Assembly: GCA_002338615.1 (NCBI GenBank)
Contig: DDIS01000142.1
Location: 46,638-59,033, forward strand
Source of the DNA: Proteobacteria bacterium UBA1844
GTDB taxonomy: Bacteria > Pseudomonadota > Gammaproteobacteria > Steroidobacterales > Woeseiaceae
Direction of reading: 5' to 3'
Length of the DNA stretch: 12,396 nucleotides
The notes beneath the pieces were generated by a model, which was given only the letters and a program-made list of their open reading frames with translations, was not told the DNA's origin and made no database searches. Of the stretch, positions 1 through 5,279 are shown one piece after another. The first letter of the stretch is position 1. Each line of letters starts with the position of its first letter. A program made the position numbers and the translations under genes.

Positions 1-22
1 AGGAGCGGCTTCCAGCCGCGAC
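1..22 (+). repeat. REP-like palindrome (left copy, cut by the window edge)
   Basis: Bases 2-21 read GGAGCGGCTTCCAGCCGCGA. They form a perfect 6-bp stem (GCGGCT at 5-10, AGCCGC at 14-19) closed by a TCC loop. The form (GTA)GGAGC-stem-loop-stem-GCGA is that of the repetitive extragenic palindromes known in Pseudomonas, Stenotrophomonas and relatives; any GTA head would lie outside the window. A second copy with the same head, loop and tail lies inverted at 12377-12396. It sits 3' of the minus-strand CPBP gene, in noncoding DNA. The rest of 1-102 shows no gene. Confidence 0.65.
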
Positions 23-102
23 CAAGGTCTCGCAATGGTGCACAAGCTCGCGATTTTGTGACACTGGATTGTCGTTATTGAGCGCCGCGCCATCAAATAA
101 TA

Positions 103-819
103 TCAAATGACGGTAAATAGTCCGTTCGATGCGCTGTGTCCGAGCATTGGCAATAGCAGGCTGCCGGTCCTCTCGCGTAGCCACAAGAGTATCAATGAGG
201 GAATGCCGGTGAGCGCGAATGTCATGAGATCGAATTGAAAACTTCCTTCCGCATATCCGAATCCATGGGCCAGGCCAAAAAGCAGGGAAGTCAGTAGCCC
301 GCCGTAACCGATTGGCGCCCCGAGTATCGTCGCCTTGCGGGTAAATGCCTCATTCATCATCAGTAGAAGGACACCCCGGTAGAAAAGTTCTTCGTCAAGG
401 CTTGGCATCGTCCATTGAAAAGCAATCGTCTCGAAATCGGCTATCCCGCTACGGTCCCCGATTGCGAGGTATACAAATAACGCGATCAATCCCAGGAATA
501 CGATTAACGGTGTGCGGAAGTTGGGTCTTTGCTCTACGGTGAGGCCTACTCGGCGGAACCCGAACATGGGTAGCGAGGCAACGATTAGCATGCCGGCCAA
601 CGACATCGTTTTGCCGAGCCAATTCCAGCTTGATTCCTGAGGATAGTTCGGAATCGCGAAGAACATGCGTGTCAGCAATCCGTCGTAGAGGACGTAAAGC
701 GCCAGCGCTGCTATGAACCATCCCAAACGAAAGTCACGCCGCAACAATACGGCGCCAATTGCACCAAAAACGGCAACTACGCCGACCTGTCCCAGTACAG
801 TGAATAACTCATCGATCAA
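103..819 (-). CDS. CPBP-family intramembrane glutamic endopeptidase (Abi/CAAX-like)
   Basis: This is a 238-residue polytopic membrane protein. The C-terminal half carries all three CPBP (PF02517) motifs: EExxxR at E143-E144-R148, FxxxH at F181-H185, and HxxxN at H228-N232. In this family these residues form the active site of a membrane-embedded metal-independent protease. Hydrophobic segments are visible near residues 10-27, 35-50, 72-88, 105-120 and 175-215. The start is TTG at 819, because no ATG is in frame just upstream; a weak AGAG lies about ten bases before it. It follows the LysE gene on the same strand after 85 bases, so co-transcription is possible. The substrate cannot be told: some members process prenylated peptides or bacteriocin-related peptides, but many bacterial ones are orphans, and no prenyltransferase or bacteriocin gene is nearby. 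Confidence 0.85.
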   Translation of the reverse strand: MIDELFTVLGQVGVVAVFGAIGAVLLRRDFRLGWFIAALALYVLYDGLLTRMFFAIPNYPQESSWNWLGKTMSLAGMLIVASLPMFGFRRVGLTVEQRPNFRTPLIVFLGLIALFVYLAIGDRSGIADFETIAFQWTMPSLDEELFYRGVLLLMMNEAFTRKATILGAPIGYGGLLTSLLFGLAHGFGYAEGSFQFDLMTFALTGIPSLILLWLRERTGSLLLPMLGHSASNGLFTVI

Positions 820-884
820 TTTTGCGCATCTCTTGGCATTATCGGGAACGGCGGCAGCGGGTCACCGGGGGAGGGCTAACGCGC

Positions 885-897
885 CTTGTGGCACAAG
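885..897. other. Short inverted repeat between lysE-like and CPBP genes
   Basis: CTTGTGGCACAAG is an almost uninterrupted 13-base palindrome, 8 bases beyond the LysE stop codon on the minus strand. No T-run follows it on either strand, so it does not look like a Rho-independent terminator. It could be a weak mRNA hairpin, a protein-binding site, or chance. Confidence 0.25.
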
Positions 898-904
898 AGC
901 AACA

Positions 905-1534
905 CTACGAATGACTGCCGTGCGCTCTGAAACCAAGCAGTACGGCCGCGGCCACCAGGCTGGCTCCCGCCGCGCGTTCTACCCAAACTCTGTCACGAGC
1001 GCGCAACTTTCGTGCTAGCCAGCTCGCGCCCTTCCCGTATGAAGCCAAAAATATTGCGTCAATCACAATATAACTTGTTCCCAGAATTGCTATTTGCGGA
1101 GCCAGGGCTTGCTGTGAATCCAGGAACTGGGGAAACAGCGCGGCGAAAAAAACCACGGCCTTCGGGTTCGCGGCCGAAGTCACGAAACCGCGGAACCATA
1201 AGCGCCGCAGCGTAGTGGCAGGTACATCCGGTGAGGCACTTTTTCTCCTGTACGACGCGAGAATCTGCCGTACCCCAAGCCACAGCAGGTACGAGACCCC
1301 CGCCCACTTGACAATGGCAAATCCGTAGCGCGACGCGGTAATCACGGCGGCCAGACCCAGTCCGGCAAGTAATATCTGGATTGTGTTTGCCGATAAATCA
1401 CCCGCGGCCGTCGCAAGGGACCGATGGAAGCCGTTCGACAGGCTGACAGACAACATCAACAGATGACTGGGTCCGGGCGTGCTCATAAATATCAGGACAG
1501 TGCCGACGAAAAGCAACCAGGTGTGAGTTGTCAA
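905..1534 (-). CDS. LysE/RhtB-family amino-acid or small-metabolite exporter
   Basis: This 209-residue inner-membrane protein has the usual length and layout of the LysE/RhtB superfamily (PF01810). The N-terminal helix ends in STPGPSHLLML (residues 18-28), where the family has a conserved PGP motif. Next come the helix with WAGVSYLLWLG (77-87), a cytoplasmic loop rich in R/K/S (94-112), and the signature NPKAVVFFAALFPQF (123-137). Two further hydrophobic helices follow near 145-168 and 187-202. Members export lysine, arginine, threonine, homoserine lactones and similar compounds; the substrate here cannot be predicted. The start is TTG at 1534, supported by AAAGGA eight bases upstream. No LysR-type regulator is adjacent, unlike the classical lysE-lysG pair. 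An inverted repeat (TTGCT/AGCAA, 1567-1581) about 33 bases upstream of the start could be regulatory. Confidence 0.88.
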   Translation of the reverse strand: MTTHTWLLFVGTVLIFMSTPGPSHLLMLSVSLSNGFHRSLATAAGDLSANTIQILLAGLGLAAVITASRYGFAIVKWAGVSYLLWLGVRQILASYRRKSASPDVPATTLRRLWFRGFVTSAANPKAVVFFAALFPQFLDSQQALAPQIAILGTSYIVIDAIFLASYGKGASWLARKLRARDRVWVERAAGASLVAAAVLLGFRAHGSHS

Positions 1535-1793
1535 AACAGATGTCCTTTTGTTGAGTCAGTCGGATTTTGCTTGTCGAGCAAGGCACCCGCCCGCCATCAC
1601 GATCGCGTTGCTTCGCGAGACCAAAACCCCGACGACCAGGAGCGACATGCATGCCCAACAGGTGCGTCTTAAGCCGGGTCTTTTCCAGCGCTTCAAACCG
1701 GGTTCCGGCCGATCCCGTGAGCCTTGCGTCGGTATTGTTATCTTAGAGCGCGCCGAACGCCAGGCTGGACCCGTCCTCGGCCGCAATACGATC

Positions 1794-1814
1794 TTGCCAC
1801 CAGTATAGTGGCAA
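1794..1814. other. Perfect 7-bp inverted repeat
   Basis: TTGCCAC at 1794-1800 and GTGGCAA at 1808-1814 are exact reverse complements separated by CAGTATA. The size and symmetry suit a dimeric repressor operator. The minus-strand reading also contains TATACT, a fair -10 hexamer, but no matching -35 is visible. It is 260 bases upstream of the exporter start and 190 bases upstream of the plus-strand flavoenzyme remnant, so its target is unclear. Confidence 0.35.
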
Positions 1815-1930
1815 CAGCGTTCGCTCCGCGACCGTGGGAATCCATAATTGCGGAGCCGGCTGACAGGTACGCGGCAACAGCTTCTGGTGTTGCTGTGCGT
1901 TTGAACGCGTCAGCTGCCGAATGGCCATTC

Positions 1931-1958
1931 TTGGGCTACAACTGAAACCTGCTATGAT
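1931..1958 (+). promoter_or_regulatory. Predicted sigma70 promoter of the flavoenzyme remnant
   Basis: TTGGGC (1931-1936) and TATGAT (1953-1958) are separated by 16 bases, and TG at 1950-1951 makes an extended -10. The start codon is 45 bases further on, with GGGGAG at 1991-1996 as ribosome binding site. An inverted repeat, CTGAAA (1942-1947) and TTTCAG (1958-1963), brackets the -10 and might be an operator. This is prediction by eye only. Confidence 0.5.
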
Positions 1959-2002
1959 TTCAGCATAATAATCAACAATAAAGATCGTCCGGGGAGAATT
2001 TT

Positions 2003-2467
2003 ATGCGCCAGGAGCGACACGTATTTTCTCGCCGCGAATTGCTTGTGGGTGCGGCTGGCGCCGGTGGCATGGCCTTGATTCCGGCACCTGCCATGTCGTT
2101 CGCGCAGGCGGCTGCGTCCGGCGGCGGGAAACCCGGCAATGCGAAGCTCGCACCGCTGGCCGAATTGCTGCGTGGCAAGCTGATCACGCCGGACAATGCC
2201 GGCTACGACGAAGCGCGCCAACTCTGGAACGGCATGATCGACAAACGCCCGGCAGCCATTGCGCGCTGCAGCGGTGCGGCCGATGTGATGAACGTGATCA
2301 ATTTCGCGCGGGACAGCAACTTTCCTGTTTCCGTTCGTGGGGGCGGCCACAACGTGGCGCCCAACGTCCGCGCCGCCTATGAAGCAAACTTCAAGCGGCT
2401 CGTCGAGGTGAAGAAAAAATACGATCCGGAGAACTTTTTCAGCGGTAACCAGAATATCGCGCCCTGA
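2003..2467 (+). CDS. Tat-exported BBE-type FAD oxidoreductase with the centre deleted in frame (probable pseudogene)
   Basis: The reading frame gives 154 residues, while berberine-bridge-type FAD oxidoreductases are usually about 450-500. The N-terminus is a twin-arginine signal (S9-R10-R11-E-L-L, hydrophobic run 13-28, likely cleavage after SFA at 32-34). Residues 50-119 match the start of the FAD-binding PCMH domain. They include the segment from about 65 to 106 and the RGGGHN motif (112-117), whose histidine (H116) is the usual covalent FAD anchor. At about residues 119-121 the sequence jumps directly to the family's C-terminal BBE motif: VRAAYEANFKRL, then KKKYDPENFF and NQNI (122-152). 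Missing are the rest of the FAD domain, including the glycine-rich segments, the position of the second flavin-linking cysteine, and the whole substrate domain, some 300 residues. It starts at ATG with GGGGAG six bases upstream and has a good promoter. It can hardly be an active flavoenzyme. A collapsed assembly is the alternative explanation. Confidence 0.8.
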   Translation: MRQERHVFSRRELLVGAAGAGGMALIPAPAMSFAQAAASGGGKPGNAKLAPLAELLRGKLITPDNAGYDEARQLWNGMIDKRPAAIARCSGAADVMNVINFARDSNFPVSVRGGGHNVAPNVRAAYEANFKRLVEVKKKYDPENFFSGNQNIAP

Positions 2468-2479
2468 TACGACGCCGGA

Positions 2480-3427
2480 CTACCTATCCCGCGCACGGGC
2501 CAGTTCCGCATCGGTGTGGGCCCGCTGGTCGGTTGCGGAGTACGCGGCGGGCCTGTCGCCCGAAACAAATTGGGCCAATGGTTCGACACGAAATCCTTCA
2601 TTGACGGCGATGAACATGACAATACTGAATCGTTCGTCCGCTGTTCGCCGCACGCGGTGCCCGGTTGCTTGCAGATAGCCGTTGGTCCAGGTTTCGAGCA
2701 TGTCGCCAAGCAAAATTACCAGGCGATTGGGCGCGGTGGGTGCGTCCAGCCAGCGACCGTTGACATCGCGTAACTCAAGGCCTGGCGCAGTCTGGTACAG
2801 CAAGCTGATGCACTCGAAGTCAGTGTGCGCAGCAATGCCGACATCACTACTGTTCACGGCGCGCGGAGCGGGCGGGTAGCGCAACAAACGCAATGTGTTC
2901 AAAGTCCTTGTGCTGCAATTCTTGCGTAGAAAATCAGGTGCAATTTCAAGCGCATTTGCGATGAGTTCGAGTAGTGGACCCGCCAGTCCGAATAATGAAT
3001 TCCAGCAGTCGATGGTCGCGTGCCGGAATTCCGCGTTCTCCGGCCATTTCGCATCGTTCTCGCCAGCGATGAGTGTGGACATGACATCGAAGGACTCGAC
3101 GTTCGAGATCGTGCCGGGCTGGTAGGCTGGCTCCTGGCCGCTCGGCGTCCAGCCATTGCGGCCGTCACCAATGGCAACACGGGACTTGATTCGGTTATTA
3201 CAGGCGAAAAAAGTCCGCATCGACGCCACGGTCCGCTGGATAGCTTTTTGCTGATCCGTCTCGAACTCGACTAACAAGAAGCCTTGCGTGCGGCAGGCAT
3301 CACGCGCCGCCAGGGCGAGCGCTGGCGGTCCACCCGCAACAAGGTCACGTACACGGATGACCGGGCAGCTCTCCTGCAGCTGACCGGCAATGGGATCCTT
3401 GAAATTCAATAGCTCCGTCTTCGGCAC
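2480..3427 (-). CDS. 2-oxoglutarate/Fe(II)-dependent oxygenase, isopenicillin N synthase family
   Basis: This 315-residue soluble protein has the two parts of the IPNS-like family. An N-terminal DIOX_N-type region (about 20-140) contains the typical DACRTQGFLLV stretch, followed by the double-stranded beta-helix 2OG-FeII_Oxy domain (about 170-290). The iron ligands are visible as H201-x-D203 (AAHTDFECISLLYQ) and H257 (ATGHRV). The R-x-S pair that binds the 2-oxoglutarate carboxylate is R266-F-S268. Such enzymes hydroxylate, desaturate or cyclise small molecules; the substrate cannot be deduced. The start is GTG at 3427 with GGAG seven bases upstream. Its 3' end converges with the flavoenzyme remnant (12-base gap). 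It diverges from the M20 amidohydrolase over 62 bases, so the two may share a control region. Confidence 0.85.
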   Translation of the reverse strand: MPKTELLNFKDPIAGQLQESCPVIRVRDLVAGGPPALALAARDACRTQGFLLVEFETDQQKAIQRTVASMRTFFACNNRIKSRVAIGDGRNGWTPSGQEPAYQPGTISNVESFDVMSTLIAGENDAKWPENAEFRHATIDCWNSLFGLAGPLLELIANALEIAPDFLRKNCSTRTLNTLRLLRYPPAPRAVNSSDVGIAAHTDFECISLLYQTAPGLELRDVNGRWLDAPTAPNRLVILLGDMLETWTNGYLQATGHRVRRTADERFSIVMFIAVNEGFRVEPLAQFVSGDRPAAYSATDQRAHTDAELARARDR

Positions 3428-3453
3428 TCGCTGACTCCACGGGACTCGAAGGA

Positions 3454-3470
3454 ATGGTACGCTCTACCAT
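3454..3470. promoter_or_regulatory. Inverted repeat in the divergent oxygenase/amidohydrolase promoter region
   Basis: ATGGTA (3454-3459) and TACCAT (3465-3470) are exact reverse complements with a 5-base spacer. They lie in the 62 bases that separate two divergent genes, about 20 bases from the M20 start codon. The position fits an operator or part of a 5' UTR hairpin. No clear -35/-10 pair could be assigned on either strand. Confidence 0.35.
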
Positions 3471-3489
3471 CACCTAAGAGGGAAGTATT

Positions 3490-4788
3490 ATGAAGCGCTT
3501 GATCTGCCTGGCCGCTCTGGCTATTTCCACAGCAGCTGCGGCTGCGGATGCAAAATACGAACTGGATGCATCATTTACCAGCGTCGAGCCGAAGGTGATC
3601 GCATGGCGTCGCGATATTCACGAACATCCGGAATTGTCGAACCGGGAGTTTCGTACCGCAAAGCTGGTTGCCGATCACTTGAAGAAACTGGGGTTTGACG
3701 ATGTAAAGACGGGTGTTGCACACACGGGCGTTGTCGGCACCCTGGTGGGCGGCAAGCCCGGGCCGGTGGTCGCGCTGCGCGCCGATATGGATGCTCTGCC
3801 GGTTGCGGAGCAAACCGGCTTGCCGTTCGCGTCGAAGGCCAAAGGCGAATACAACGGTGAAGAAGTATCGGTCATGCACGCCTGCGGCCACGACATGCAC
3901 GTGGCGATGTTGATGGGCGCGGCCGAAGTGCTCGCGGAACATCGCGATATCCTTGCGGGCACTGTAAAGTTTATTTTCCAGCCGGCCGAAGAGGGTGCAC
4001 CACTGGGTGAAGAGGGCGGCGCCGAAATGATGGTTGCCGAAGGCGTGCTGGATGGGCCGAATCCGCCTGCAGCGATTCTCGGGCTGCACGTGTGGCCGGG
4101 CGCACCGGGGACGCTCTACTATCGCTCCGGCAGTTTCATGGCAGCGGCCGACAGCCTGTATATCACGCTGGAAGGTGAGCAGACCCATGGTTCTTCGCCG
4201 TGGCGCGGGGCGGATCCCATTTATCTCGCGGGCCAGATCATGGTGGCATTGCAGGGTATCCCAGGACGCTTCCTCGACATCACGAAGGGGCCCGCGGTCA
4301 TTACGATAGGCAGCATTCATGGTGGCGTGCGCGGCAATATCATTCCGGACAAAGTCGAGATGGTGGGCACGATACGCACGTTCGACGCAGGCGAACGCGA
4401 GGTGTTGCTCACGAGACTGCGCTCAACCGTTGATGGCCTGGCCAACGCTGCAGGGATCACGGCAACCGTTGCCATCGAAGGCTCGACGCCGGTGACCGGC
4501 AACGATCCGGTACTGTTGCAGGCGATGATGCCGACGCTGCAATGGGCGGCCGGCGCCGACAAAGTTCTCGATCACCCGCTGATCACTGGTGCGGAAGACT
4601 TTTCCTTCTACCAGGCCCGTATCCCCGGCCTGTTCCTGATGCTCGGCACGAATGAACCCGGCGTAGCGGCAGCCGACTCGCCGTCCAACCATTCACCGCT
4701 GTTCAGCCCGAACGAAGATGCATTGATGACTGGTGTGCGTACGCTGGTGGGATTTGCAATGGATTATTCATCCGCCAGTACGCGCTGA
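3490..4788 (+). CDS. Exported M20-family amidohydrolase (hippurate / IAA-amino acid hydrolase type)
   Basis: This 432-residue metallohydrolase splits N-acyl amino acids or related amides. Residues 1-19 form a Sec signal peptide (KRLICLAALAISTAAAAA), predicting a periplasmic enzyme. The mature part carries all M20D (PF01546) landmarks: RRDIHEHPELS (40-50), RADMDALPV (97-105), and the metal site C132/H134 in HACGHDMH. Further landmarks are PAEEG with catalytic and metal glutamates (165-169), GLHVWP (198-203), GAEDFSFY (367-374) and the last ligand H401 in SNHSPLF. The inserted lid/dimerisation domain (about 205-335) begins after GLHV and includes THGSSPWRGADP (232-243). Length and motif order are normal and nothing is missing. 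It starts at ATG with AGAGG eight bases or so upstream. The exact substrate (hippurate, auxin conjugates, N-acetyl amino acids) cannot be told from sequence. The YaiI gene follows after 33 bases on the same strand. Confidence 0.92.
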   Translation: MKRLICLAALAISTAAAAADAKYELDASFTSVEPKVIAWRRDIHEHPELSNREFRTAKLVADHLKKLGFDDVKTGVAHTGVVGTLVGGKPGPVVALRADMDALPVAEQTGLPFASKAKGEYNGEEVSVMHACGHDMHVAMLMGAAEVLAEHRDILAGTVKFIFQPAEEGAPLGEEGGAEMMVAEGVLDGPNPPAAILGLHVWPGAPGTLYYRSGSFMAAADSLYITLEGEQTHGSSPWRGADPIYLAGQIMVALQGIPGRFLDITKGPAVITIGSIHGGVRGNIIPDKVEMVGTIRTFDAGEREVLLTRLRSTVDGLANAAGITATVAIEGSTPVTGNDPVLLQAMMPTLQWAAGADKVLDHPLITGAEDFSFYQARIPGLFLMLGTNEPGVAAADSPSNHSPLFSPNEDALMTGVRTLVGFAMDYSSASTR

Positions 4789-4821
4789 GTCAGTCGTGTT
4801 GTTCAGTTCAGGGCGTCGCAC

Positions 4822-5274
4822 GTGAAAATCTGGGTGGATGCCGATGCCTGCCCGGTGGTGATCAAGGAAATCCTGTTTCGCGCCGCGGAGCGTACTGGTA
4901 TTGCGCTGGTGCTGGTTGCGAACCAGGGGCTCAACGTACCGAGGTCAGCATTTATAAGTACGCTGCAAGTGCCGCATGGATTCGATGTGGCCGACGATGA
5001 GATCGTGCGCCGCATGGACGCGGGAGACCTCGTTATTACCAGCGACATCCCGCTGGCAGCAGAAGCCATTGCCAAAGGCGGCCAGGCGTTGAGCCCGCGC
5101 GGCGAATTGCACACTACGGAAAATATCGGCGCACGCCTCAACATGCGTGACTTCCTGGACACGATGCGGGCGAGCGGCGTCGATACCGGTGGCCCAAGTG
5201 CCTTCAGTCAAAGAGACAAGCAGGATTTTGCCAACGCGCTTGATCGCATTCTGACGAAATACGCGAAAAATTGA
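4822..5274 (+). CDS. yaiI: UPF0178 / DUF188 protein YaiI (YqxD family)
   Basis: This 150-residue protein is full length for the family (PF02639). The conserved elements are VDADACP near the start (5-11, D6 and D8), the asparagine-containing strand VLVANQ (30-35), and [10 protein letters not shown] (73-82). These are followed by [13 protein letters not shown] (91-103) and the C-terminal signature [20 protein letters not shown] (123-142). The acidic residues sit as in PIN/NYN-like nuclease folds, so a nuclease role has been suggested for the family, but no activity is firmly established to my knowledge. The start is GTG at 4822, placed so that VDADACP begins at residue 5 as in homologues, with an AGGG about eight bases before. 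It lies just downstream of the M20 gene and its stop is 5 bases from the stop of the convergent peptidase gene. Confidence 0.9.
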   Translation: MKIWVDADACPVVIKEILFRAAERTGIALVLVANQGLNVPRSAFISTLQVPHGFDVADDEIVRRMDAGDLVITSDIPLAAEAIAKGGQALSPRGELHTTENIGARLNMRDFLDTMRASGVDTGGPSAFSQRDKQDFANALDRILTKYAKN

Positions 5275-5279
5275 ATTTA

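Larger units (their letters stand above)
1535..2002. other. 468-base intergenic stretch without a convincing gene
   Basis: Several open frames cross this region, but none has a recognisable protein, a good ribosome binding site or protein-like composition. What it does hold is an inverted repeat upstream of the exporter gene (1567-1581), a perfect 7-bp palindrome with 7-base spacer (1794-1814), and the promoter of the flavoenzyme remnant (1931-1958). A 30-codon minus-strand ORF at 1556-1648 encodes a hydrophobic stretch (residues 2-10) but lacks a Shine-Dalgarno sequence, so I do not call it. The region may contain a decayed gene, but I recognise no remnant. Confidence 0.6.

Noticed and set aside
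1556..1648. 30-codon minus-strand ORF with a hydrophobic segment (MSLLVVGVLV...), ending 21 bases before the exporter start
   Set aside because: There is no Shine-Dalgarno sequence before its ATG, the length is within chance, and I know no similar small protein or leader peptide.
3571..4320. Long antisense open frame (249 codons) opposite the M20 amidohydrolase
   Set aside because: It mirrors the codon bias of a GC-rich gene. Its product is rich in R/H/Q with no domain, while the plus-strand frame has every M20 motif.
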